Shown: positions 24,313 through 36,596 of the stretch, piece after piece
Layout of the letters: every line of letters starts with the position of its first letter
Numbering within the stretch: the first letter of the stretch is position 1
Assembly (NCBI GenBank): GCA_028386065.3
Contig: JAKUCV010004414.1
Span: 9,244-73,243, forward strand
Direction: 5' to 3'
Source of the DNA: Turnera subulata
Lineage: Eukaryota > Streptophyta > Magnoliopsida > Malpighiales > Passifloraceae
DNA: 64,000 nucleotides
Made by a program: the position numbers and the translations under genes
Notes under the pieces: model-generated
What the model was told of the DNA's origin: nothing
What the model saw: the letters and a program-made list of their open reading frames with translations, nothing else
Database searches by the model: none

Positions 24313-24960
24313 TTGAGAACCTAGCAATAAACTAAACATCTGACAACAAATTAGACAAAATTTGTTTTTGATGTGTTGGTTCTCAAACAAATAAATTAAA
24401 CTCAGTTTTTTTTTTCAATCGGTTTTTTCGCCTCACTCCAAAGAAAACACAATCGCTTTCCTTCAAAGCAATATTGGGAACACTCCCCAAAACTAATAAA
24501 ACAAAGCAAGGGAAGAAAGAACGAAGTGAAGATTTACCTGCAGAAAGGACTTGGAAAACTCTTTTTGCCACACAAAGAAAGAGACAGCCTCTTGAGAATT
24601 TTAGAACCCAAGATCTCAGTTTTTAAAGTCAAAGAGTTAGGAGGTTTTTAATTGTCTATATGGTTTAATAGCTAATTACAAATGGGATTGCATAAGTGAT
24701 AGTCGGTCGTAAAGTCATCACGCACCCTTTCAAAAATTAAATTTATGCACCCTAGCAAAAAAAATTACGTAATAATTGCATAATAAATCACACTCATAAT
24801 TGCATAATAAAATGCAACCATATCTCCTTTCCAACCTAAATTACCGGCACTAGTAAATGTTTGGGCGAAATTTGAGACCTAAAATATCTTCTACCCGAAA
24901 AGTTAAAAAAGCAAATAATCAACGGGCTAGAAAGTAGGAAGTGAAAGATTCCTTTATTAA
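24313..24960. other. Spacer, no gene recognised
   Basis: AT-rich. A 62-codon minus-strand frame at 24383-24571 has a hydrophobic centre (FVLLVLGSV) but matches nothing I know. Confidence 0.4.
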
Positions 24961-24987
24961 AATTGTAGGACCTCCATTCGTCCATTA

Positions 24988-25479
24988 TTAAGAGCAGAAA
25001 ATAAAAACGAAGATGGTACTGGGAGAATTCATCATAAGGTCTTCAACTTCTCCAAAACCTTCCACCGTGGGAAGAGCCACAACAACCTCATGCGGAGGAG
25101 CTTCCGGTAGGGCCAACGAAATTAGATCATGATGAAGCACCTGTGATACTTCAGCCTGGATAGTGTTGAACTGCAAAGAATGTTGGGCACGGAATAAAGC
25201 GTCCTCCATTTCAGACAGCCTCCACTGGAAATAATCGACACGTCACCAGAGAAAGTCAGCTTCAGGATCAACAAGCTCCTATTTCAATTTCAGCTCATCG
25301 AATTGAGAATTCATGAGCCCCTTCTCCTCACGAAGCTCGCTCAAACGACTTTCTAGGTACCAACAGGACTTTCTCGCATAATATAGAGCCTTCTTCCTTT
25401 CCTCCAAAACACGAGGAATCTGGATAAAATCATCACGCAGGTACTGGGATCTGTCACGCCTATAAATTGGCTGGCACAT
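24988..25479 (-). pseudogene. Coiled-coil protein fragment of an LTR element
   Basis: Two frames in line on the minus strand: 25479-25279 (MCQPIYRRDRSQYLRDDFIQ, then a charged helical part with RLSELREEKGLMNSQFDELK) and 25209-24988 (MEDALFRAQHSLQFNTIQAE). They are joined by about 70 bases with stops. The first half has heptad-like leucines. An ATATAAATAGCCCCC box at 25563-25549 lies 70 bp upstream and could be its TATA element. No domain family is recognised; the setting next to an LTR-like end suggests an element-encoded protein. Confidence 0.4.
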
Positions 25480-25548
25480 CTTTCCCTAAAAAGCCTTGGC
25501 AGAGAAAATTCTTGTAGGAAGAGTTCTTGAGAAATTGCTCTTGACTGG

Positions 25549-25563
25549 GGGGCTATTTATATT
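25549..25563 (-). promoter_or_regulatory. TATA box upstream of the coiled-coil ORF
   Basis: ATATAAATAGCCCCC on the minus strand, a typical plant TATA context, about 70 bp before the ORF start at 25479. Confidence 0.55.
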
Positions 25564-25804
25564 ACTGGGAGATCAAGGGTTGGGAAATTAAAGAGCAACG
25601 ATTAATTGATCACTGATTATTTGGAAATCATTATTGGTGGATGAGAAGGATTTTTTTTTAAAAAGCCCCACGACAACCTGAATGGGTGAACTCAGAATGA
25701 ATATTCAACACAACGCATCACAAGAGAAAAGAAACAAAAGGATGAAGGACCTGAGCAAACGCAAGTAGGTTGGTTCCTGAACAGTGAGGACCTAAAAAAA
25801 AAAA

Positions 25805-25839
25805 ACTCAAAAGTGCGGCTTATCAGCCTCCTTTTGAGT
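25805..25839 (+). other. Nested hairpin before a polypurine tract
   Basis: ACTCAAAAG (25805-25813) pairs with CTTTTGAGT (25831-25839), and inside it GGCT pairs with AGCC around a TATC loop. The hairpin directly abuts the GGGGGCTAG tract at 25841. Confidence 0.7.
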
Positions 25840-25849
25840 TGGGGGCTAG

Positions 25850-26200
25850 TGATAACGCATCAGTTTTGCATTAGAAAAACGTTGATTTTTATCACCATTA
25901 ATGCCCAGCTGAAGAGTTTTTTTTTTTGCATAATGGTTTAAGCGTTATTCAACATTTTTAAGCCTTTCCTGAAAATAAATGGTCACCAAATAAATTATAT
26001 ATACCCACCAAAATCTCTAGAAAAGGGTGCAAGGTAATAGTTGAAAACATAAGGGGAAAAGCTTCCTGAAAAGTAAAACTAAACTCTGCTCTTTATTATA
26101 TTACAAACAGATTCCCCCGATTTCCTAACTTAGGCATTGGAGACAGTTTTGGCGGTCACACCCAGGGTCCTATTTTCTTTTCTCCATTCTTGTAGTAACC
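25850..26200 (+). repeat. LTR-like segment starting TGATAAC (right end approximate)
   Basis: TGATAACGCATCAG follows a short purine-rich GTTGGGGGCTAG, as at the start of many plant 3' LTRs. The CTTAGGCATTGGAGACAG part near 26130 resembles the region near the ends of plant LTRs. The second LTR was not found here. 26200-26540 has AT-rich DNA with no gene seen. Confidence 0.4.
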
Positions 26201-27149
26201 AGGTAGCAAGAGCAAGCTGCGTGAACCATACCAAACCAAGAAGCCAATTCCAGGAGCCCCTCAACAAACCAAGGCTCACAATCCAAGCTCAAACAAGACT
26301 CTGAATATTCGTTAGCTCAAGGATCACGTTTCACTCAAACAAAAGATCTCATCTTTACCCAGCTATGGATCACATCTTTTACATCTATGTTTTTTATGAT
26401 AACCGTCTATTGCTCCAAGTAATTCATGTTTTAAGTAATTTACTTCCCTTATATAAGTAAGGTGTATCTCACATAATCGATTTACCGCTTTTTCTATGTT
26501 AATCTTGACACTATTTAGGAGACGTTGAATGTTCATGCTGTTGATCGATCAATTACCTTGCAAAATTTCATGAGGTAAAAAATCCGGTAAATTATTACTA
26601 ACACCTTTAATATATTCAATAGTAGAATCAAAATTAGAAAGTAATGCTTGCCATCTTGCAAATATTTGTTTGGATACTAAATTCTTGACATTTTTTCTTA
26701 AAAAAATTTAATTAATTGACAATCTACACTTAATAAGAATTGTTGATTAAACAAATCATCTTGAAAGGCGTTAATACATAAAACTATGGCTAAGATTTCC
26801 TTTTTAATGATAGAGTAATTCTTTTGTGCACTAATCCATACTCCTCAATGATATCTTACCAATTGTTCTTGTTGATTAAGTATTTGTTTAAGGATTCCTC
26901 CGAATCCAATATTAGATGCATTAGTCTCTACTATTAATGTTGTACCTTATCATATCCCGAGGCAAGGGAGTAACTTTACTTTCTTCTTTAATGTCCTAAC
27001 GGTTAATGTCATCGCTTCAGGCCATTTTGACGATTCTTTTCTTAATCTTTAGAAAGTGGAGCACATAAAGTTCCTAGGTGTGGTATAAAATCTTATACGT
27101 AGTTTAAGCATTCTAATAATCTTTGTAATTGTTTTTTATTTTTAATTTC

Positions 27150-27800
27150 ATTAGGAAATTTATCCGCAAATTCTATATTTTGACTTATCGGAGTAATCGT
27201 TCCTTGGTAAATATTAAATCCTAAAAATTTTATCTTAGTCTAGACTAATTTCTTCTTTGGGGCTGATATAGCCAAACCATTTTGTTTAATAATATTTAAA
27301 ATTTTATTAAAATGCTTAAAGGCATTACATTCCATTCGTAATTTTATTATAGTGAATTTTGAATGAGGATTTAGTATGTTGTACATTGTATTTGGAAATT
27401 TTGAAGGTGCATTTTTTATCCAAAGGCATTACATTCCATTCGTAATGGCCAAATGGAACCGTGAAAGTAGCTTTGTACTTATCTTCTTCAAGAATTTGTA
27501 TTTGCCAATGTCCTGATTTCATATCAAATTTAAAAAATATTGTGGCACCACTTAATCTATTAATGAGATCTCTCTTATTGGGCATGGGATATCTTATCTA
27601 TTGCAAAGCTTTATTTAATGGTTTATAATTAATGACAAGTCTTGGCGCACCTCTTTCTATTTCAGTTTGATTTTGCCGTAAAAGGTTGCACAAGACCAAG
27701 GAGATTTACTTGGTCTTATTAAGCCTTTATCTAATAAATCTTGTATTTCTTTTTTGCAATATTCTAGTAATTATTTATTCATTTGAATTGGTCGGGCTTT
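27150..27800 (-). pseudogene. Pararetrovirus reverse transcriptase remnant
   Basis: An 86-codon open island at 27585-27325 carries the fingers/palm part of the enzyme. The segment where the catalytic YxDD box should follow is missing; in its place, 27321-27342 repeats a 22-bp sequence found at 27425-27446. Upstream (27800-27590) and downstream (27290-27120) pieces stay recognisable in other frames. The enzyme cannot be active. Confidence 0.7.
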
Positions 27801-28329
27801 TGTGTGAATATTTCTTTCTGAAACTTCTTTTTCATACGGTAGCCTTACTAGGTGTTGTTTTCTATTCTAAACAGCATTTGGGATGGAGGCACATACTTCT
27901 TTTTGAAACTTTTCTTCAATCTCTTTAATCTACTGTTGAATGGCTGGGATTCTATTTCATTTTCTATTTTTTTATTATAATGTACTTCTTGATTTAGAAA
28001 ATGTAAATGTTACTTTTTTTGAACTAGTAATATCTCGCTTAATTGTCCTTTGATTAGACTGGCTTCTTTATCTTTAATGTGGTATGTAAATTCAAAAGTT
28101 ACTTCTTTGTTTAACACTGAAGTTATGATTCCTATTGTTGAGACGTTGAAAGGATAAATCTGAGTTAAAAAGGATGTTCCTAATCTGACTAATTCACTTA
28201 AACCTTTAATTAATAAGAAGGTATTTGGAAAACATATTCTTTGATTACAAATCTGAGCTTTTGATAATTTATATACTTAATGTGTAATCTTTCATTATTG
28301 GTTGTATATATATTTTTTTGTTGGTATTA

Positions 28330-28460
28330 ATCCTTCCTGAATACAGTTTTGATCCGCTCCTCAATCTATTAGGACTTTTACTCTAATAGTGTGATCCTTT
28401 ATGACTATAGTAATTATGCATGCTATTTTTGAAAATTAATTTTTGAAATAGAACTTATAA
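28330..28460 (-). pseudogene. Pararetrovirus aspartic protease remnant
   Basis: The active-site region of a retroviral-type protease is recognisable, but the codon between the catalytic Asp and Gly is TGA (plus-strand TCA at 28361-28363), so the D-S/T-G triad is destroyed. Confidence 0.55.
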
Positions 28461-29039
28461 ATTGTCTGAAGTCTTCATCTATTTGAGTTACTAACTGACT
28501 TGTATTAGCCTGGACTTCTTTTGTAGGTTTTCAATTTTCTAATCTTAACTTAATAAATTTATTTTCTTCTTGTAATGTTCGAATTTCTTCTTTTAATTAT
28601 TTTATTTCAATTTGCAGGTCTTCTATGGTGGTTGCTAGTGTTTCTTTGGTCTTTCAAATAATATTTTATTTATACTATAAGATTCTTTTTCTCTACCATA
28701 TCCAGGTTCATATTTATCTTTTAATAAGTTTTTTTAATTTCAAGAGATACTCTCGGTGTTCATGAGGGTCTTCTATTTTTGTAATAAGTTCTAGTATTAA
28801 ATTGTTTTCTGATGTTAATGTATTTATTGTTTTATTCTTGCAGGAAAATTCCGGATTCTTTACATTCAGAATTTGATTCTCCTATATCAAAGTCACTAGA
28901 CTCTTCTTGTAATTGAACAGGCCATCATCTGAGTCATCTTCTAAATCACTATCATCGGTTAACAAGAGATATAACATAACTTGCTTTGTTTCTTCGTCAA
29001 CACTTAATTCTCTAATCTTTTTTGGCATGGGATAGTTTT

Positions 29040-30483
29040 TTGTAATGTCCTACTTGACCGCATTTGTAACAAATGATTTTTTTCTTTTAGATGTCGATGC
29101 CTTAGTATAATTAGCCTTTTAAGACTTATATTTTGCTAATTTAGGTTTGTAATTTTCTCCTTTATTTCTAAAGTTGGATCGCTTATATTTTTAATAACCT
29201 TTTTTGGTTTTCTTTTGTTTCTTTTGTTTCTTTTGTGAACGGAATACTATTTTGTCATATCCATAATAACTACAAAAGGACCCTAACTCTTTTCTACTAG
29301 TTAATCTTTCTTGTTTTAATCTTACTTTTAATTTCACGTCGATACATATTTCTATTCTTGTTTTATTTATTTCTCTGATTAAATCTTCAAAAGTTAAAAA
29401 TTCATAAGGAATAGTTCCATTGTTCTTATCTCTTAGTTTATTTTTAACCTTTTCTGCAATTAGAAACAAATCTTTATACCACCTTAATTCTTGTAACTTT
29501 GGACATGATAAATTTGCTAAAATTTCTAACACTCTTTCGCGTGAATCTTCTGTGTTTCCTATAAAAGATTTGGTTAGAGCATATACATTGATATAGCATT
29601 TTCTTCTTCAATTATCATAGGTGTGGCGCTTAAAGTCTGTCCAGTAGCCTGGACTATTACTGTTGGTTCTCCTTTTACTGGTTTTGTCTTTTTTGTATTT
29701 CGTATTTAATCTCTAACATTTTGTGTCAAGTAATTTTCCCAGGAACTTTTTAATTGTCCTGAAAATTTACTAACTAAAGTTTGAGTTGTTTCTCTATCTG
29801 AGTTAGCACCAGTTGTCTTAAAAGTAGTGGCTTCCATACAAATGCTCGTTAAGGTGGCCAATATAGTATATTCTGAGGCTCCATCTATATTCCACTCATA
29901 TATACTTTTGCCGTCAAAGGCACTTTGGAACTTATAACCTTTTTCTTCTAAAGCTAGGTCTGGTAATGATGGTCTGGTGTAATAATGGGGTATTTTTGGT
30001 TTGTCGTATCTTTTTTATTTGTTTTTTTCCTTTTATCTTATTGATACTCATTTTATCTTCAAATTGTATAAGTAATTCCTCAATTTCCTGATCAGTTGGA
30101 TCTCCTTCTGTTAATATAGAAACTTGTTGCGTAGGAGCCTAAAGGTCTAAGAATTTTATCTTTTGGGTTATGATATCTATTAATTCTCCAGTTTCATCTT
30201 GTTGATTTCTTAATTTTATTTTAGGCTGTTGAGGAGGTACAATGATAGGTTTTTCCAATATTGATGGTTTTATGATGCTAGATGTTGCAATGGCTTCTTT
30301 TTCTTTTATCTTATTAGTTTCTATTATTTCTAATTGCTTCCATATAGTATGTAAGATTTGATTTGTGTAATTATTTTGGGTTCTCAAAGCATAAAAATTT
30401 TGACCTTCTACTCTTTTCTTGAAAGGACTCGCTATGACTTCAGAGTTATCCCATTTGATTTTAGTTTCGTCTAAAGATTGCAC
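29040..30483 (-). pseudogene. Pararetrovirus coat-protein region remnant
   Basis: Open islands at 30483-30139 (Lys/Ile/Pro-rich linker) and 29532-29191 (Lys/Arg-rich, ending in a poly-Lys/Gln tract). Near 29075-29040 is a CX2CX4H zinc knuckle whose fourth ligand, expected Cys, is Tyr. The family packages its nucleic acid with such a protein; here it is broken by shifts between the islands. Confidence 0.55.
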
Positions 30484-31720
30484 TAATCTAAATGTTTCAT
30501 TAATTTGATGTCATTTATTTTCTTGTTCAGCTCCCCATTTCTCTTTATTAAGTTTCCACCATGGGAAGATTCCTATACTTTGTTTAATATGGTTTAAATC
30601 CGAGTAATAGTGTTCTTTAATCCTATCTCGTTTTAGGAAAGAGAACTGGGAGGCAAACAGTTGCCGTTCTTGATAGTAATACAAATCTAAAAATTTGGAT
30701 TTTAATAAAAGAAGTCTAATGAAAATTTAGAAGAAAGGACATTTAATTGACCGATCATATGATCTTAATGGTGCTTGCATATGACTAGCAGCTGGTGATA
30801 GTAGGGGTGAGCTTTCATGTTCTGAGGGGATTGAGTGAGGTTGGTTAGTTTTCGATGTTTGATCATAGGGTCTAGGAATTGTTTGTTGAAAGTCCACTCC
30901 TCTAAGCCTTGTAGGGATATCGCTGGTTGATTTTCTAGGGGGGGTTGGTGTTGTTATCCTGGTGGGGTGTAATCTTCTTGATTGAAATTTAATCTGAACT
31001 TTTATTTGCTCATTTTCAATAATAGTCTAAGGGTCTAGTTCTTGGAGTTATTGTTCTTACTGGGTTTATGACTGGAAAATTTTAATTTTTGAGGTAACTA
31101 ACCTTGTTCCAGTCTAACATTCTTGGGGTCTGAATATTCATGTGTTCATAGTTAGCTTCAATTAAGGTCGTTGTTCCTTTTGGTGATTGATTTATTTCTT
31201 TGGGGCTTATATTGGAACTCATAAGTTTGTCATAGACACGATATATTATTGCGGCATTTTTTTGAATTTTCTATCATTGTTGATGGAATATTAATATTTA
31301 ATGTTAAAAATTTAAAGATATATCAAACAAGCCACTGAATAATTTTGGGTATGAATAAAAAATAACAATTAATGAATCAAAAAAGTTTGAAAATCTTGCA
31401 TCTCTTAAACAAAGTAAGATGGGAGAATCTAAACTTAGTCTATGTAATGGCTTAATTGCTACTTGGACTAATCCTATATGTAAAAAACTATACTTTTCCT
31501 TATGTCTATTAATATTTGATTATCTTAATAATTCTACTAATTCAGTCTGTGGGCTTACTGGTCGTGTTTGATTAATGGTTTCAATAAAGTATTCATGAGG
31601 TCTGTCAAAAATTCCAACGCTATACACCTCTTTCTTTACTACTCTAGGGATATTCCAATTATGTAGTTGATTTTCTAGACATGAAATAGTTATTCAGTAA
31701 ATGGTACCATCGAAAGAGAT

Positions 31721-32805
31721 TGGTTACCTTCTGCTTAGCCGTTTCTCGGACCACCCTATTCACTCGGTTCTGGGCTGACCAACGCAAACAACTTCGGAGT
31801 ATTATCACCTTTTTACTGCCTTTGGCTCCACTACCAAGAGGACTATTTCAAGTGTTTGATTATTGAAAAGAAGTATTTGAGAGGGTGAGAGAGAGAGAGA
31901 AAGAGCAAGAGTATGGGAACTGAATTTTCATTTCAAGATTGAAAATCGCATACAACTAAGGCTTACAAGTTCTGTCGTTCTCTAGATTTTCAATAACTAT
32001 TTTTTACAACAATTTTCTCATTTCACATTAGATTTAATCTTCAAAAATACCAATTGATTTGTAATTATTTTTCTTTGGATTATCTTAAGAATTCAAATTT
32101 TTTTTTCAGTCCTTCTCCTTTTTTGCTTATTTCTTACACAACGATTTTATTTATTTTTATCTATAAGTTAGTATAACAATTTTTTTACTTTTAAAAATAT
32201 ATTATGCAAGGATAATTATAATTTTAAAATTTTTGTATTTTTTACCACTTTCATAGTTGCTATATTAGTATATTATTATTTTATATATTTTTTAGTTATT
32301 TACTCATATACTTGTATTAGAGCTTTAAATTTCTAGTAATCACTTTCTTTACAATCATCTTATTTATTAATCATTCTTTACATTTATTTTGATATATGTT
32401 CAATTTTAAAATTTATATAAATTTTTTATTCCATATCTTTCTTGCTCTTATTTATTTTAATTATTGAGATGAATAATAATCCTTAATTTGAAAATTTTTG
32501 TACGTAGTTAGTTGTTAATATTCTAAGAACTTCATACTTAAGAGGTCCATGTTTGAATTATTAATTCAAGATATATATTAATCTTTAATAATTTTGTTAT
32601 TCTAATTTTTACATGTAATATTATTTATTTAGATCTTAATATGATCTATTAATTTTAAACTGTGGTTTTTATTAATGAAAATATTTTATAAATATCTTCC
32701 TGATTTCTTTACCATTTAAAATATTTTAAATATTATTTATAACCATTTTCCACTTCCAATTATTCACTTTTTTATTATTTTTAATTCATTTTTTTTCCAT
32801 AACAT
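31721..32805. other. Spacer, AT-rich
   Basis: After a short purine-rich part (GA repeat near 31886-31905) the sequence is extremely AT-rich with no coding frame. It ends at the LINE target duplication. Confidence 0.6.
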
Positions 32806-32822
32806 TATAATCAAATAATTTT
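32806..32822 (+). repeat. LINE target site duplication, left copy
   Basis: TATAATCAAATAATTTT beside the poly(T) that is the LINE tail on this strand; the right copy is at 46172-46188 with one difference (T to C). Confidence 0.75.
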
Positions 32823-32943
32823 TTTTTTTTAGAATCAAATCAAATTTTCATTTCAACTGAGTTAGGAGAAGTCCTAACAACTTTACAAAAAAATAACATA
32901 CTACCAGCAGCGGATTACTGCTGACTGATTACAACTCAAACTA

Positions 32944-35900
32944 CTAGGAACTGTTTACAAAATCAAGACCCAAAAATCTGCATAAAACTTGCATTTCCAT
33001 CGATAGAGCTCTAGGTCTGAGATGAGTTAAACCTTTGAATCTCATTTTGATGTCTGAGCAAATATCTGACACAATGCAATCAATAGACCTAGAACACTTA
33101 GTAAAATGCCTCCGATTCCTTTCTCGCCATATATGGTATATAGAGGCTACCCAGGCCACTCTAAGTATGAGAGACTTCAGAGTCTTCTTTTGAAGGTTGA
33201 TCTTTGCCCATTGAAACTTCGAATCCCAGCTTCCAACCCTCCGATTAACACAACAAAGCGAAAACAAACGAGACCATATTGCTGATGAGAAAGAGCAGTC
33301 AAAAAATAAATGGTCTCTGCTTTCAGTTGCAGCAGAACAACAAAGACAGGAAGCATTAGTTATTACTCCCCATTGTTGAAGCCGAGATCTGGTACTTACT
33401 CTATTAAAATGGCTAACCATGCAATGAAACTATGCTTTGGGATATGTCCAGGTGACCAGAGAAGCTTAAACCAGCCCACCCGATTATGTTTATTCCTTAT
33501 AGATTCCCAAGCACTCTAGACAGTGAAATTTCCAGAGGGAGAGTAATTCCAGACTACTATATCAGAACCTATAGAAGGTGTAATGCAAGCTGCTTCATCT
33601 TTGAGTTGTGTAATTAGAGATAAGCGAGAAGTTGGCCAAGACCAGCTGCCATTTGAGATTAAGTGACTCACCTTAGCATGAAGAGGGATTTTTGAAATCG
33701 AAATAACGGATGATCTTGCTAGGGAGCTTAAAGAACCACGTGGCAGCCACGAATCCCACCAGAAGAAAGTATTGGCACCATCAACAACAATATGATAAAA
33801 TCCAGCAGAAAATTGTCTTCGAAGCTTCAATATTTTTCTAAAACTCCAGGAACAATCCGAGGGGATTTCAATACTCCATAGACTCTGCTGTTTGATATAA
33901 TAAGCATGGATCCAAGCCACCCACAAGGATCCAGCTTTTAAGAGGAGATTCCAGAGATTCCGGGCAATGCAAGCGGAATTCCATGTGTTTAAGCTGCTTG
34001 ATACCCAGCCCTCCTTCTTGCTTTGGAAGAGCAAGATCAGACCAAGAAACTTTTGCTTTCCTAGCAGAAGAAGAGGTTGCAGACCATAGAAAAGCAGCAC
34101 AAACTCGCTCAATCTCTTTAAGAAGACGAGAAGGTAAGATAAACAAATTAGCCCAATAATTCTGCACACTAAATAGCATAGAAATAACTAGCTGCAGCCT
34201 ACCAGCAAAAGAAAGAAGGTGAGCACTCCAGTGATTAATCCGAGCCAAAATCTTCTCCAACAACGGCTTGCAATTCTGAAATGTGAGCTTACCAGAGACT
34301 AGAGGTACTCCAAGGTAACGGACAGGGAGTGTACCAAGTTGGAAACCACTTAGCTGCAAAAATTGCTCCTTATGATCATCAGAAACACCCGCTAGAAAAA
34401 CATCACATTTTGCAGGGTTAAATTTGAGACCGGATAGAGAATAGAACTGATCTAAAATAAGTGTTACAGCAGATGCAGAGGCAAGACTCCCATCTGAAAA
34501 GATCATAAGATCATCTGCAAAGCAAAGCATAGATGCGAGAGGGCAATTTTCGAACAGCGAGGATGGAAAGGTAGAGAGTGTTCAGCTGCAGCTTTATTTA
34601 GTAGGCAGGATAGTATTTCCATAGAGATCACAAACAAATAAGGGGAGAGGGGGTCACCTTGATGCATCCCTTTACCACCTCTAAAGTACCCACAAAGTGA
34701 TCCATTAATGGATATGGAAAACATAGCAGTTGTAAAACAGGCCTTAAGCCATCCAATAAATTCTGCTGGAAATCCAAATGCTTCAAGAACATTGAGAAGA
34801 AAATGCCAATCTACTGAATCAAAGGCTTTCATAAGATCGATTTTGAGTGTACACCTACTTGATATACCAGCACGATGATAATTATGTACAATTTCATGTG
34901 CAAGGAGAATATTGTCACCAATTCTTCTACCAGGAATGAATGCGGTCTGATTTTTGCTTATAATATCAGGTAAACACCGCTGCAATCTATTAGCTAAGAT
35001 TCTTGAAATACACTTGTATAATGTCGAGCAGCAGGCAATAGGACGGAAATCAGTTACCTTTTGGGCATTCGTAACTTTTGGAATCAGGCTGATAATAGTG
35101 GAATTGAATCCTTTCAACAGTTTTCCAAAGTGGAAAAACTCCTTAACAGCATGAATGACATCAGCTCCTACAATAGACCAAGCAGATGTGAAAAATTCGG
35201 CATTGTAACCATCTGGTCCAGGAGCTTTGTTCTTCCCCAGAGAAAACATTGAAGCTTTTATTTCCTCATCCGTTACTGCTGCAACTAGCAAAGAACATTG
35301 CTCACTAGAGATAGTTCTTTGAAGCAAGCTTTGGAAGTAAGAAACAAAACCTCCAGAAACAGCAGGGTTTGCATGACCAAGAAACTCAGGATAAAAGTTT
35401 ACAATTGTATCTTCAATCTGCTTAGGTTCAGTAAGTAGATCACCCGAGTGAGTATAGATCTGTCTAATGGTGTTTTTCAATTTTCTGGCACGAACAACAT
35501 TGTGGAAAAACCCAGTGTTGGAGTCACCATAGGAATGCCACTGGATTCGAAATTTTTGCCTCAAAAATGACTCTTCTGCTAGCCGAAGATTAGCAAAATT
35601 TGAATTGAAACATTGTTCAGTAGACAACAATCCCTCATTTATTTCTCCATCTAAAATCTGCTTCTGAACTGAGTAAAGTTCTGTCTCCAATGTGGAAATA
35701 CGGGATGATATATCATTAAATTCCCTTAGATGCAATTTCCGCAACTCCTGCATAAGTAGCTTTAGTTTCTGCCACAGCTTATACATGTCATAGCCCTCAA
35801 TATGTGTACTCCATACATAACCAGTAATAGAGAGAAAATTAGGGTGGGTAATCCAATGATTACAGAATTTAAAAGGTTTGGGGCCCTGAACTATAGTAGT

Positions 35901-36596
35901 AGATGAAGTAAAAATTATAGGTGTATGATCAGATATACCTGGAGGAGCAAATTCGACAATACTAGATGGAAAACTAGAGGACCAGACTGCATTGATGAGG
36001 AATCGGTCAAGCTTCCGGAAAATGGGATTTGCAAATTGCCGATTGAACCAAGTGAATAAGGATCCAAAGTAAGGATGATCAAATAGACATGCTGAAGATA
36101 AACACCGAGCAAATTCATCTATGTCTTCGCCCAGGTGTGTAGTAGAGGAGGTTGATTCAGCCCCCTTAAGAATAATATTGAAATCCCCCAATAAAGACCA
36201 TGGAGAATTCCCAACAGTGGTAGCAAAGCTAGCAATACTACTATATAAAGAGCATCTCTTCGAGGCAGAGTTGGATCCATAAACAAAAGTGGCATGGCAA
36301 GTGAGCTGCTCTCTTATACTATGAACTTTATAATGAATAACTTGATCAGTAACATCAAGAATAGAAACATCTACCCGGTCAGACCATAGTAGCCAAATTC
36401 TTCCTAGTCTCGCATACTGGTAGTTATTAGCAAAACTCCAAGTTGGTAAGAAAGACTTCCTAACTTCGATAGCATTTTGGACTTGAATCTTGGTCTCCAC
36501 AAGACATACAAGGTCAGCAGAATAAGAAAATATGCATTGTAAGACAGAAGTACGTTTAGATGGGTCACCCCTTACGTTCCAAAGGAACCATTTCAT
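32944..36596 (-). pseudogene. LINE ORF2: endonuclease, reverse transcriptase and zf-RVT, broken
   Basis: Starts MKWFLWNVRG, the N-terminal strand of the apurinic-type endonuclease; further endonuclease motifs are VETK, LLGDFN and SDHTPI. Reverse transcriptase blocks follow: GPDGYNAEFF, DFRPIACCSTLYKCISR, FIPGRRIGDNILLAHE, KIDLMKAFDSVDW, HQGDPLSPYLFVI and the FADD box. The C-terminal zf-RVT lies at 33420-32944 (CLCCSAATESRDHLFFDC). Lesions: a 5-bp duplication at 34517-34526 inside the FADD codons, a frameshift near 33990, TAG at 33516-33518 and a frameshift near 33400. Its ATG overlaps the ORF1 stop. In the family this protein nicks the target and primes reverse transcription there. Confidence 0.92.

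Larger units (their letters stand above)
26540..31720 (-). mobile_element. Endogenous pararetrovirus (Caulimoviridae-like), degenerate
   Basis: Reading right to left the order is a movement-protein-like part (about 31700-30500), a coat-protein-like part with a zinc knuckle (30483-29040), aspartic protease (about 28450-28350), reverse transcriptase (about 27800-27150) and RNase H (about 27100-26550). This is the caulimovirid order, and the absence of LTRs and integrase supports it. The reverse transcriptase island at 27585-27325 (FDMKSGHWQIQI, then FGHYEWNVMP) is of this family. The reading frame is broken by many stops and shifts, and the sequence is AT-biased. I assign the family with fair confidence, not the genus. 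Ends are approximate. Confidence 0.75.

Noticed and set aside
24383..24571. Small membrane protein gene
   Set aside because: Single hydrophobic stretch in AT-rich DNA, no family match, no supporting context.
29191..31720. Ty3/Gypsy retrotransposon instead of pararetrovirus
   Set aside because: No LTRs, no integrase, and the order with movement- and coat-protein-like parts before protease and reverse transcriptase fits caulimovirids better.
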